Notes: generated by a model not told the origin, from the letters alone. Positions 1-6,755 are shown, numbered from the stretch's first letter. The stretch is 7,975 nt of DNA from an uncultured Cardiobacterium sp. (GCF_938028825.1 NZ_CALIZP010000002.1:1-7975); one strand, 5' to 3'. Numbers and translations are program-made.

Positions 1-5
1 GCCAT
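1..5 (-). CDS. Start of the next Pil-Chp operon gene (partial, cut by window edge)
   Basis: Only the first five bases of this leftward gene are inside the window: an ATG followed by GC, so residue 2 would be alanine. A good ribosome binding site, AGGAG, lies at 11-15 with five bases between it and the ATG. The gene follows pilJ by 69 bases on the same strand. In Pseudomonas-type Pil-Chp operons the genes after pilJ are pilK (methyltransferase) and chpA/pilL (histidine kinase), so one of these is the natural expectation. The identity is inference from gene order; the sequence itself shows only the start signal. Confidence 0.5.
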
Positions 6-64
6 GAAAACTCCTGTACCCGGTTAATGGCACAAAACCCAAACCATTTATCGTATGTATCTTT

Positions 65-86
65 TAATAACCGACTAATAACCGAC
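65..86. repeat. 11-bp perfect tandem duplication over the pilJ stop codon
   Basis: The unit TAATAACCGAC occurs at 65-75 and again at 76-86 without mismatch or spacer. Read on the minus strand it is GTCGGTTATTA twice. The pilJ stop codon TAG is formed across the junction: TA from the end of the first copy and G from the start of the second. If one copy were removed, the protein would still end Leu-Pro-Val-Gly-Tyr, with TAA as its stop. Confidence 0.85.
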
Positions 87-1343
87 CGGCAGTTTAAAGC
101 CGGAAACGGAATTTTTCAGTTCCTGGGACAGCAGGCTGAGATTCTCGATGGAATCGGAAGTTTTGACGACGTTTTCCGTGGTGGTAACCGCCATCTGGTT
201 GATTTGCGCCATGTCGCTGGCAATGCCTTCCGCCATGGTGGAGACTTTGCGCGTCGAATCGGATACTTTTTCAATCAGTGAGGCCAGCGAGGTGGATACG
301 TCTTCAATTTTGCTGAGCGCCGTGCCCGCTTCCTCGGCAATATTCGCGCCTTCCACCACTTCTTTGGTGGAGCGTTCCATCGAGGCCACCGCCGCGTTGG
401 TGTCGTTCTGAATGGTTTTGACCAGCCCTTCAATCCGCTTGGTGGCGTTCGACGAGCGCTCCGCCAGACGTTGCACTTCGTCGGCGACAACCGCGAAACC
501 GCGTCCCGCTTCCCCGGCGGAGTTGGCCTGGATGGCGGCGTTGAGCGCGAGGATGTTGGTCTGGTCGGCAATGCTCTTGATGATTTCGACGATGTTGCCG
601 ATTTCCTGCGAGCTTTCGCCGAGGCGTTTGATGAGCGTGCGGGTTTCCTGGATGTTGCCGCGAATATTGTTCATGCCGTTGATGGTATTGCGCACTTGCT
701 GCGCGCCTTCGCGGGCGATACTCACGGAATTGTGGGCAATTTCCGCCGAATCGCTGGTGCTGATGGCGACGCGATCCAGCGAGCGCACCATGTCGCCGAT
801 AATTTTAGTGATGGTATGAATTTTTTGCGCCTGCTCGGTGGACGAGCTTTGCATCTGCTCGGCAATCAGGCGGGTACTGTTGGAGGCGTTCGAGACCTGG
901 GTGGAAGTGCGGTTGATGGTGCCGACCAGTTCGCGCATGGATTCAATCGCGTAGTTGACAGAATCGGCAATCGCGCCGGTGAAGTCTTCGGTGACTTGCG
1001 CTTCGACGGTCAGGTCGCCGTTGGAAAATTCCGCCAGTTCGTCCATCAGGCGCAAAATGGCGTCCTGGTCCCGCTTGGCGCGGAACTCGGCCTCGGTGGA
1101 AACGTGCTGGATTTTGGCATATTGCGCATCGACAAATTTATACCAGAGAAATCCTGCCAGGGCGGCGCAGACAATCATGGCCGGCAGAATGGTGCCCAAT
1201 AAAGCACCGCCGCCGAGATATTGTTGAAACAGGCAAAAGAGTGCCAATGCGGCAGCGATACCCGAACAAGCCAATGCGGCAATGCGAAAAGTGTTGCCGC
1301 TATTGCCTTCGGCAGCACTTATTCTGTTTCGTGAATTCAACAT
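75..1343 (-). CDS. pilJ: PilJ-type methyl-accepting chemotaxis protein, short form without periplasmic domain
   Basis: This is the chemoreceptor of the type IV pilus (Pil-Chp) chemosensory system, an inner-membrane protein that signals through a CheW adaptor to the ChpA kinase. The 422-residue product has two hydrophobic segments (about 19-43 and 47-69) with only a few residues between them. A PilJ-like HAMP region follows (about 93-145, with FSNGDLTVEAQVTEDFTGAI). Then comes a long helical signalling domain whose hairpin tip is at about 257-292 (IADQTNILALNAAIQA, then GRGFAVVADEVQRLAERS). The Gln in AAIQA, where most receptors have Glu, is typical of PilJ. Pseudomonas PilJ is about 680 residues with a large periplasmic PilJ_N region; that region is absent here. 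The start is the first ATG, 13 bases after the pilI stop, with a modest GGGTGA site. No C-terminal CheR-docking pentapeptide is seen. Confidence 0.9.
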   Translation of the reverse strand: MLNSRNRISAAEGNSGNTFRIAALACSGIAAALALFCLFQQYLGGGALLGTILPAMIVCAALAGFLWYKFVDAQYAKIQHVSTEAEFRAKRDQDAILRLMDELAEFSNGDLTVEAQVTEDFTGAIADSVNYAIESMRELVGTINRTSTQVSNASNSTRLIAEQMQSSSTEQAQKIHTITKIIGDMVRSLDRVAISTSDSAEIAHNSVSIAREGAQQVRNTINGMNNIRGNIQETRTLIKRLGESSQEIGNIVEIIKSIADQTNILALNAAIQANSAGEAGRGFAVVADEVQRLAERSSNATKRIEGLVKTIQNDTNAAVASMERSTKEVVEGANIAEEAGTALSKIEDVSTSLASLIEKVSDSTRKVSTMAEGIASDMAQINQMAVTTTENVVKTSDSIENLSLLSQELKNSVSGFKLPVGY

Positions 1344-1356
1344 AAATCACCCGATA

Positions 1357-1887
1357 TTATTGTACATTTTGAATGAATGAAGCATCCGTCACCAGATTCT
1401 TCAAGTCGATACGCAACCATTGGCGTCCATCCATAGCGGCCTGTCCATCCAGCCAATTGCGTGAGGATTGATAGGAAGATACTTCGCACGAGCGGATACC
1501 CTGAATGCTGTCCACTTTGAGGATATAGCCCTGTCCTTCATTGTGCAGCACGATAAAGCCGCTTCTGCCTTTGCTGCTTTTCACGGCGGGATCGACGAAT
1601 CGCTTGAATTCCACTACGGAAAAGACTTCACCGCGAATGCCGGCCAGTCCCAGCAACCAGGCGGGGGTAAACGGCAGCGGGGTAATATCCTGGATGGTGG
1701 TGGAGACTTCCTGCACCATTTTCATGTCCAGCAGATAGCATTTGTCCCCGGCGGTAAAGGCCAGATAACTTTCACCGATGGCATGGTATTTATCGACAAT
1801 CTGTTTGCGGGCTTCGGCTTTTGCCACATAATCGCAAAGAATGGCGAAAGGCGTGGGTTCCGTGCCTTTGGCGTTTTCGTTACTCAT
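1357..1887 (-). CDS. pilI: PilI, CheW-like adaptor of the twitching chemosensory system
   Basis: A cytoplasmic CheW-domain protein of 176 residues, close to the roughly 178 of Pseudomonas PilI. It would link the PilJ receptor to the ChpA kinase. A non-conserved N-terminal stretch of about 38 residues precedes the CheW fold (about 39-172). The fold shows the usual first strand (SYLAFTAGDKCYLLD), the segment PLPFTPAWLLGLAGIRGEVFS (about 91-111) and a later GYILKVDSIQGI. Its ATG overlaps the pilH stop codon in the sequence ATGA, which suggests translational coupling; no strong ribosome binding site of its own is visible. Calling it PilI rather than another CheW protein rests on its position between pilH and pilJ. 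CheW sequences diverge widely, so the family assignment is firmer than the ortholog assignment. Confidence 0.87.
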   Translation of the reverse strand: MSNENAKGTEPTPFAILCDYVAKAEARKQIVDKYHAIGESYLAFTAGDKCYLLDMKMVQEVSTTIQDITPLPFTPAWLLGLAGIRGEVFSVVEFKRFVDPAVKSSKGRSGFIVLHNEGQGYILKVDSIQGIRSCEVSSYQSSRNWLDGQAAMDGRQWLRIDLKNLVTDASFIQNVQ

Positions 1888-2243
1888 ATCAGTGACCGGA
1901 TTTGCGCCAGCAATGCTTCTTTTTCCGGCGGTTTGACAAAGTATTCGCGTGCGCCGTTGCGCAGCCCCCAGGCCCGGTCACTTTCCTGATCTTTCGTGGT
2001 CAGCATGATGACGGGGATTTCGCGCGTTTCCGGGTTGCGCATCAGTTTGCGCGTCGCCTGGAAGCCGCTCATGCCGGGCATGACCACATCCATCAGGATC
2101 AAGTCGGGGCGTTTTTCTTCCGCCACCTTGATGCCCTTGTCGGCGGTATCGGCCCACAGCACGCTGTACCCTTCGCTTTCCAGCATGACCCGCACGACTT
2201 CGGCTTCGGTCGGCGAGTCATCCACAATCAGAATCGTAGCCAT
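1884..2243 (-). CDS. pilH: PilH, single-domain CheY-like response regulator
   Basis: A stand-alone receiver domain of 119 residues. In the Pil-Chp system PilH is the second phospho-acceptor, which in Pseudomonas opposes or drains PilG signalling and favours pilus retraction. Visible receiver residues are the acidic pair D8/D9, phospho-acceptor D52 in LILMDVVMPG, T82 in VIMLTTKDQ and K104 in YFVKPP. The start ILIVDDSPTE, the segment GFQATRKL and the TTKDQES stretch match PilH closely. The ATG has AGGACA about five bases upstream. The gene follows pilG by 11 bases and overlaps pilI by four, so it sits firmly inside the operon. No DNA-binding domain is present. Confidence 0.92.
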   Translation of the reverse strand: MATILIVDDSPTEAEVVRVMLESEGYSVLWADTADKGIKVAEEKRPDLILMDVVMPGMSGFQATRKLMRNPETREIPVIMLTTKDQESDRAWGLRNGAREYFVKPPEKEALLAQIRSLI

Positions 2244-2254
2244 CGGGATGTCCT

Positions 2255-2632
2255 TTATTTGACGTGCGTACGGATTGCGTTCAGCAATTCATCACGCGAG
2301 AACGGTTTGGTCATGAAGTATTCCGAACCGGCAATCCGCCCGCGCGCCTTGTCAAAGATGCTGTCTTTACTGGAAAGCATCAGCACCGGCGTTTTCGCAA
2401 ATGCGGCGTTGCTTTTGATGACGGAACAGACTTGATAACCGTCCAGGCGCGGCATCATGATGTCGAGAAAAATCAGATCCGGCTTGAACGACATGACTTT
2501 GGACAGGGCGCTGAAACCGTCTTCGGCGGTGGCTACGGTGTAGCCTTCCCGGCTGAGGATGGCTTCGGCGGTTTTCCGGATCGTGCCGCTATCGTCCACC
2601 ACGAGCACTTTCACGGATTTATTATCAGACAC
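2255..2632 (-). CDS. pilG: PilG, CheY-like response regulator for pilus extension
   Basis: A 125-residue single receiver domain. In Pseudomonas, phosphorylated PilG promotes pilus extension and links the Chp system to cAMP signalling. Key residues are D13/D14, phospho-acceptor D57 in FLDIMMPRLDGYQ, S87 in LMLSSKD and K109 in MTKPFS. The string IMMPRLDGYQ and the stretch FDKARGRIAGS are characteristic of PilG. The start codon is GTG at 2630-2632. It is supported by AAGGAG at 2638-2643, five bases away, and by the fact that the receiver fold begins directly after it. The gene lies 52 bases after ruvX on the same strand. No terminator and no convincing promoter are seen in that gap, so read-through from ruvX is likely. 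Confidence 0.93.
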   Translation of the reverse strand: MSDNKSVKVLVVDDSGTIRKTAEAILSREGYTVATAEDGFSALSKVMSFKPDLIFLDIMMPRLDGYQVCSVIKSNAAFAKTPVLMLSSKDSIFDKARGRIAGSEYFMTKPFSRDELLNAIRTHVK

Positions 2633-2637
2633 GCGAA

Positions 2638-2643
2638 CTCCTT
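2638..2643 (-). promoter_or_regulatory. Ribosome binding site that fixes the GTG start of pilG
   Basis: AAGGAG on the minus strand, five bases before GTG. There is no in-frame ATG between this site and the first conserved residues of the receiver domain, so the GTG start is well supported. Confidence 0.8.
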
Positions 2644-2684
2644 AATTTTCGCTAATACATCAGACATAGAATAACGGATTGTCA

Positions 2685-3110
2685 TCAAAATTGCGACGAC
2701 TCCATGCTACTCCCCCCGTTGCCCGCCGCCAGCCAGTCTTCCGCAATGACCACGGCGGCCATGGCGTCAACCTCTTTGGCATCCGGCAGGCGTGCCCGCG
2801 CTTCGTGCGAGCTCAGATACTCATCAGAAAAATACACCGGCAGGGCGAACGCCTCGCGGCACTTGCCGGCAAGGCGGCGGATGGCGGGCGCCAGCGGATG
2901 CTCCTTGCCGTCGCGCAGTTGCGGCCAGCCGATGACGATGGCCGATACCGACCATTCCCTCACCCAGGCGGCGAACTGGGCGGCTTCGAGCGTCGCCGCC
3001 GGATGACGGATGACCGCGAGCGGGCGGGCCGTCGCCGTCAGTGTTTGCCCGACGGCGACGCCGGTTTTCCGTCGACCTACATCCAGGGCGAGAATCCATT
3101 TGGCAGCCAT
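2685..3110 (-). CDS. ruvX: RuvX/YqgF, putative pre-16S rRNA nuclease (RNase H-like fold)
   Basis: A 141-residue cytoplasmic protein of the YqgF/RuvX family, implicated in 5' maturation of 16S rRNA; Escherichia coli YqgF has 138 residues. Visible family features are ILALDVGRRKTGVAVG (D10), the strand-turn AIVIGWPQLRDGKEHPL (about 57-73), FSDEYLSSHEARARL (E97) and EVDAMAAVVIAEDWL (D115). D10, E97 and D115 are the likely metal-binding acidic residues by analogy with RuvC-like folds. The usual DERLS/T motif reads DEYLS here, so the Arg is replaced by Tyr. The ATG at 3108-3110 was chosen because AAGGAGG lies four bases upstream. The longer open frame starts at a TTG at 3167 and adds 19 residues foreign to the family. 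The gene heads the leftward block that continues into pilG. Confidence 0.9.
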   Translation of the reverse strand: MAAKWILALDVGRRKTGVAVGQTLTATARPLAVIRHPAATLEAAQFAAWVREWSVSAIVIGWPQLRDGKEHPLAPAIRRLAGKCREAFALPVYFSDEYLSSHEARARLPDAKEVDAMAAVVIAEDWLAAGNGGSSMESSQF

Positions 3111-3148
3111 ACCGCCTCCTTCACAAGCCTGTCGCAGCATGATGCACA

Positions 3149-3176
3149 TTAACTTTGTGAAATGCAAGCGTAATAT
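3149..3176 (+). promoter_or_regulatory. Candidate sigma70-type promoter for trxB in the divergent spacer
   Basis: TTAACT (3149-3154) and TAATAT (3171-3176) each match the consensus at four of six positions, with a 16-base spacer, about 80 bases before the trxB start. The 147-bp spacer (3111-3257) must also hold the leftward ruvX promoter. The best minus-strand candidate is TTGCAT (3162-3167) with CATCAT (3139-3144) at 17 bases, which is weak. I see no clear operator in the spacer. Confidence 0.35.
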
Positions 3177-3257
3177 TCATGCCATGCTTTGTCCATAAAT
3201 GGAAAAAAGCGCCCGCATCCCCATATCACCCGCTCCCCCAATATTTAAGGAATCCCC

Positions 3258-4208
3258 ATGACCCCGGTCAAAGTACTCATCATCGGTTCCGGCCCTGCCG
3301 GATACACCGCCGCCGTCTATGCCGCCCGTGCCGGGCTGGAACCCGTCCTTATCGCCGGGCTCGAACAGGGCGGACAGCTGATGACCACCACCGACGTGGA
3401 CAACTGGCCCGGCGCGGCAGACGGCATCCAGGGCCCGCAACTGATGCAGAACATGCTGGCACACGCCGAACGCTTCCAGACCACCATCGTGCGCGACATC
3501 GTGACCGCCGTCGATTTCGCCACCTACCCGTTTACCGTGACCACCAGGGGCGACAGCTATGCCGCCGAAGCCGTCATCATCGCGACCGGGGCAAGCGCCA
3601 AATACCTCGGCCTGCCTTCAGAACAGGCTTACAAAGGGCGCGGCGTCTCCGCCTGCGCCACCTGCGACGGCTTCTTTTACCGCAACAAAGCGGTGGCGGT
3701 GGTCGGCGGCGGCAATACCGCCATCGAAGAAGCGCTTTACCTCGCCAACCTCGCCTCCCACGTTACCCTCATCCACCGTCGCGACGGCTTCCGTGCCGAG
3801 AAAATCATGCTCGACCAACTGCACGCCAAAGTTGCCGCCGGCAACATCACCCTGAAACTGAATGCCGAACTGCACGAAGTCCACGGCGACAACGCGGGCG
3901 TTACCGGCGCAACCATCCGCTATAAAAACGGCACGGATGAAACCCTCGCCGTGGACGGCATCTTTATCGCCATCGGCCACAGCCCGAATACCGCCCTCTT
4001 CGCCGGCCAGCTCGACCTCGACAACGGCTACATCACCATCTGCGGCGGCGACCACGGCAACGCCACCCAAACCTCCGTCCCTGGCGTTTTTGCCGCAGGC
4101 GACGTTACCGACCAGACCTACCGCCAGGCCATCACCTCGGCGGCAAGCGGCTGCATGGCGGCGCTGGATGCCGAGCGCTTCCTCGCGGAAAAGGCACTAA
4201 GACAGTGA
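3258..4208 (+). CDS. trxB: Thioredoxin reductase (NADPH, FAD)
   Basis: A cytoplasmic flavoenzyme that transfers electrons from NADPH through FAD and an active-site disulfide to thioredoxin. The 316-residue length is normal for the low-molecular-weight bacterial type. In order, it shows the FAD-binding GSGPAG (10-15), the GGQLMTTTDVDNWPG region (38-52), and the redox motif SACATCDG with Cys133 and Cys136. The NADPH site is VVGGGNTA (148-155), with basic HRRDGFR (173-179) for the NADPH 2'-phosphate. The C-terminal FAD motif is FAAGDV plus the RQAITSAASG stretch (278-298). The ATG at 3258 has AAGGAA five bases upstream. The gene is followed on the same strand by lpdA after 52 bases, and its stop codon overlaps a candidate promoter for lpdA. 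Confidence 0.96.
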   Translation: MTPVKVLIIGSGPAGYTAAVYAARAGLEPVLIAGLEQGGQLMTTTDVDNWPGAADGIQGPQLMQNMLAHAERFQTTIVRDIVTAVDFATYPFTVTTRGDSYAAEAVIIATGASAKYLGLPSEQAYKGRGVSACATCDGFFYRNKAVAVVGGGNTAIEEALYLANLASHVTLIHRRDGFRAEKIMLDQLHAKVAAGNITLKLNAELHEVHGDNAGVTGATIRYKNGTDETLAVDGIFIAIGHSPNTALFAGQLDLDNGYITICGGDHGNATQTSVPGVFAAGDVTDQTYRQAITSAASGCMAALDAERFLAEKALRQ

Positions 4209-4214
4209 TACAAT
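4206..4214 (+). promoter_or_regulatory. Candidate extended -10 promoter for lpdA overlapping the trxB stop
   Basis: TGATACAAT fits the extended -10 pattern (TG, one base, then TACAAT, five of six matches to consensus). It begins with the TGA stop codon of trxB and lies about 47 bases before the lpdA ATG. No good -35 hexamer is seen at the right distance, which is usual for extended -10 promoters. If active, lpdA could be transcribed apart from trxB. Confidence 0.4.
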
Positions 4215-4260
4215 CGGCCACCGATAAATTTCGTTAATCCAGCCAAACATTGAGGTAATC

Positions 4261-6009
4261 ATGGCAACACAACCTATCGTCGTCCCCGACCTTGGGGACT
4301 TTTCCAACGTGGACATCATCGAAGTGCTGGTCAAAGCCGGGGACAGCGTCAAAAAAGAAGACTCCCTCATCACCCTCGAAACCGACAAAGCCTCCATGGA
4401 CGTGCCGGCACCTGCCGACGGCGTCATCGCCACCCTCACCGTCAAAGTCGGCGACAAAGTCTCCGCCGGCGACACCATCGGCACCCTCGACATCGGCGGT
4501 GCCGCCGCCCCTGCCGCTGCCGCCCCTGCTGCCGACAAACCCGCTGCTGCTGCCGCCCCCGCCGCAGCAGCACCTGCAGCCGCCGCCGGCGGTCCCGCAG
4601 GCGCGGTGGACATCCTCGTCATCGGCGCCGGCCCGGCCGGTTACTCCGCCGCCTTCCGCGCAGCCGACCTCGGCATGAACGTTACCCTCATCGAACGCCA
4701 CAAAACCCTGGGCGGCGTCTGCCTCAACGTCGGCTGTATCCCGTCCAAGGCTCTGCTGCACGTCTGCGAAGTCGTCGAAGAAGCGCACAGCGTCGCCGGC
4801 AGCGGCATCACCTTCGACGCGCCGAAAATCAACATCGACAGCCTGCGCAAACACAAAGAAGGCGTCATCAACAAACTCACCGGCGGCCTCGCCGGCATGG
4901 CGAAAATGCGCAAAGTCAACGTCGTGCACGGCACCGCCAAATTCGCGGGCAGCCACGAAGTCACCGTGACCGACGACAAAGGCGCGACGCAAACTATCGC
5001 CTTCAAACAATGCATCATCGCCGCCGGTTCGCGCAGCATCAAACTGCCCTTCATGCCGCAGGATGACCGCATCATCGACTCCACCGGTGCGCTCGCCCTG
5101 CAAGACGTGCCGAAACGCCTGCTCATCGTCGGCGGCGGCATCATCGGCCTCGAAATGGCGACCGTGTACGCCACCCTCGGCTCGAAAGTGGACATCGTCG
5201 AAATGGCCGATACCCTGATGGCGGGCGCCGACAAAGACCTCGTCAAAGTCTGGGAAAAACGCAACAACCACCGCTTCAACAACATCATGACCGGCACCAA
5301 AACCGTTGCCGCCACCGCCGAAAAAGACGGCATCCACGTTACCTTCGAAGGCAGCCAGGCACCGACCGAGCCGCAAGTCTATGACCGCGTCCTTGTCGCC
5401 GTCGGCCGCAGCCCGAACGGCCACCAGCTCAACCTCGAAGCGGCAGGCGTGTACGTCAACGAACGCGGCTTCATCAAAGTGGACAAACAAATGCGCACCG
5501 CCCAGCCGCACATCTTCGCCGTCGGCGACATCGTCGGCCAGCCGATGCTCGCGCACAAAGGCGTGCACGAAGCGCATGTGGCCGCGCAAGTCGCCGCCGG
5601 CGATGCCAACAGCTTCTTCGACGCCCGCGTCATCCCCAGCGTGGCCTACACCTCGCCGGAAGTCGCCTGGGTCGGCGTTACCGAACTGCAAGCCGCCGCG
5701 CAAAACCTCGACGTGCGCAAAGCCGTCTTCCCGTGGGCTGCCTCCGGCCGCGCCCTGGCAAACGGCTGCGACTACGGCTTCACCAAGCTCGTCATCGACA
5801 AAAACACCGACCGCGTCGTCGGCGGTGCGCTGGTCGGCCCGAACGCGGGCGACATGATCTCCGAACTGGCGCTCGCCATTGAAATGGACGCCACCGTTGC
5901 CGACATCGCGCTCACTATCCACCCGCACCCGACCCTCGGCGAAAGCATCGGCATGGCTGCCGAAGTGGCCGAAGGCACCTGTACCGACCTGCCGCCGCAG
6001 AAAAAATAA
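4261..6009 (+). CDS. lpdA: Dihydrolipoamide dehydrogenase (E3) with an N-terminal lipoyl domain
   Basis: This flavoenzyme reoxidises dihydrolipoyl groups of 2-oxo acid dehydrogenase complexes with NAD+. The 582-residue product has an extra lipoyl domain at the front (about 1-80), with Lys43 in ETDKASMD as the lipoylation site. An Ala/Pro linker follows (about 81-115), then the E3 enzyme. The E3 part shows GAGPAG (122-127), the redox disulfide CLNVGC (Cys154, Cys159), the NAD site GGGIIGLEMA (291-300), GDIVG (422-426), and the catalytic HPHPTLGE with His556 and Glu561. This layout is that of Neisseria P64k. GAGG-like GAGGTAATC precedes the ATG. It lies downstream of trxB and ends at a strong terminator. 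No aceE or aceF gene is adjacent, so its partner complex must be encoded elsewhere. Confidence 0.96.
   Translation: MATQPIVVPDLGDFSNVDIIEVLVKAGDSVKKEDSLITLETDKASMDVPAPADGVIATLTVKVGDKVSAGDTIGTLDIGGAAAPAAAAPAADKPAAAAAPAAAAPAAAAGGPAGAVDILVIGAGPAGYSAAFRAADLGMNVTLIERHKTLGGVCLNVGCIPSKALLHVCEVVEEAHSVAGSGITFDAPKINIDSLRKHKEGVINKLTGGLAGMAKMRKVNVVHGTAKFAGSHEVTVTDDKGATQTIAFKQCIIAAGSRSIKLPFMPQDDRIIDSTGALALQDVPKRLLIVGGGIIGLEMATVYATLGSKVDIVEMADTLMAGADKDLVKVWEKRNNHRFNNIMTGTKTVAATAEKDGIHVTFEGSQAPTEPQVYDRVLVAVGRSPNGHQLNLEAAGVYVNERGFIKVDKQMRTAQPHIFAVGDIVGQPMLAHKGVHEAHVAAQVAAGDANSFFDARVIPSVAYTSPEVAWVGVTELQAAAQNLDVRKAVFPWAASGRALANGCDYGFTKLVIDKNTDRVVGGALVGPNAGDMISELALAIEMDATVADIALTIHPHPTLGESIGMAAEVAEGTCTDLPPQKK
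4498..4605 (+). repeat. In-frame Ala/Pro low-complexity linker in lpdA
   Basis: A run of GCC, GCT, GCA and CCT/CCC codons encodes the Ala/Pro-rich hinge between the lipoyl domain and the E3 core. Such linkers keep the lipoyl arm mobile. The stretch is repetitive at the codon level but has no long perfect unit. Its length could vary between strains by in-frame slippage. Confidence 0.7.
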
Positions 6010-6022
6010 CGGCGACAACCGC

Positions 6023-6050
6023 AAAAGCCCCCGCTTGGGGGCTTTTTTTT
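6023..6050 (+). terminator. Intrinsic terminator after lpdA, probably bidirectional
   Basis: The stem AAAAGCCCCC (6023-6032) pairs with GGGGGCTTTT (6037-6046) around the loop GCTT. A run of eight Ts begins within the stem and ends at 6050. It lies 13 bases after the lpdA stop. On the minus strand the same hairpin is followed by four Ts, so it may also end the converging response-regulator transcript, whose stop is at 6071. Confidence 0.93.
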
Positions 6051-6070
6051 GTGCCCGGGCGGATGTGCGT

Positions 6071-6739
6071 TCAGTCCTGCCGCTTGCCGACGCACCAGCC
6101 GACGCCGCGCACGTTTTTAATGCTGTCCGCCCCGAGTTTTTTGCGCAAGGCGTGGATGAGATAGTCAATGGCGTTGCTTTCCACTTCTTCGCCCCAGCCG
6201 TAAGTTTTGTCTTCCAGCTCGCCGCGCGAGAGGATGTGGCCGGGGCGCTGCATCAGCGCATGCAGGATGGTGTATTCGCGTGCAGTGAGGGTGATGGCGG
6301 TGTCGCCATCCAGGCGGCGCGCTTCGCGGGTGGCGGGGTTCAGGCTCAATATGCCGTTTTCCAGCAGGCTGTCGGCGCTGCCGCTGCGGCGGCGCTGCAC
6401 GGCGCGCATCCGCGCCAGCAGTTCCGCCATCTCGAAGGGCTTGATGAGATAGTCGTCCGCGCCGCCGTCGAGGCCGCGCAGGCGGCTGTCGAGATCGTCG
6501 CGGGCGGTGAGGATGAGGATGGGCGCGGCGCTGTCGCGGCGGATGCCGGCCAGCACGCCCAGCCCGTCTTTTTTCGGCAGGCCGAGGTCGAGCAGGATGC
6601 AGTCGTAGGACTCGCTGACGGCGGCGCGGAGCGCCATATCGCCGTCCCTGACCCAGTCCACGGCGTAGGCGGCGTCTTTGAGCCCGGCGACGACGGCTTC
6701 GCCAATCATGCGGTCGTCTTCGGCAAGCAGGATGCGCAT
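6071..6739 (-). CDS. OmpR/PhoB-family response regulator, QseB/PmrA-like
   Basis: A two-component transcription factor of 222 residues, the usual length. The receiver domain (about 1-115) shows D8/D9, phospho-acceptor D51 in ILLDLGLPKKDG, T78 in LILTARD and K100 in DDYLIKPFEM. The winged-helix DNA-binding domain (about 125-220) shows LTAREYTILHALMQRPG, the recognition-helix region EEVESNAIDYLIHALRKKLG and the final wing IKNVRGVGWCVG. The SNAIDYLIH..RKKLG form is typical of the QseB/PmrA/TctD subgroup, whose targets vary, so no gene symbol is given. AAGGAG lies upstream of the ATG at the normal distance. Such genes usually precede a histidine kinase gene. Here the downstream neighbour is the terminator region of lpdA and the upstream neighbour is a SUKH-type gene, so any partner kinase lies outside this window. 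Confidence 0.9.
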   Translation of the reverse strand: MRILLAEDDRMIGEAVVAGLKDAAYAVDWVRDGDMALRAAVSESYDCILLDLGLPKKDGLGVLAGIRRDSAAPILILTARDDLDSRLRGLDGGADDYLIKPFEMAELLARMRAVQRRRSGSADSLLENGILSLNPATREARRLDGDTAITLTAREYTILHALMQRPGHILSRGELEDKTYGWGEEVESNAIDYLIHALRKKLGADSIKNVRGVGWCVGKRQD

Positions 6740-6755
6740 GGGTTCTCCTTAAAGA

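Noticed and set aside
905..913. AAGTGCGGT, an exact match to the Pasteurellaceae DNA uptake core
   Set aside because: Only one copy was seen in almost 8 kb, inside the coding sequence of pilJ, where the codons encode an ordinary part of the helical domain. A genuine uptake-sequence genome would be expected to show more copies. A genome-wide count would settle it.
471..1202. A 243-codon open frame on the plus strand antisense to pilJ
   Set aside because: pilJ carries the conserved receptor signalling domain on the other strand. The plus-strand frame has no family motif and no ribosome binding site of note.
3111..3167. N-terminal extension of RuvX by 19 residues
   Set aside because: It would need a TTG start, and the added residues do not resemble the family. 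The internal ATG has an excellent AAGGAGG site at the right distance.
3413..3422. A GCAGACGGCA stretch resembling a Neisseria DNA uptake sequence
   Set aside because: The reverse complement matches only part of GCCGTCTGAA and lies within trxB. No complete copy was seen in the window.
4234..6168. A 644-codon open frame on the minus strand, longer than lpdA itself
   Set aside because: It lies exactly antisense to lpdA, which has all catalytic motifs. The translation is a Gly/Ala/Asp/Val/Phe-rich composition typical of antisense reading of GC-rich codons, with no recognisable motif. Its length is a by-product of codon bias.
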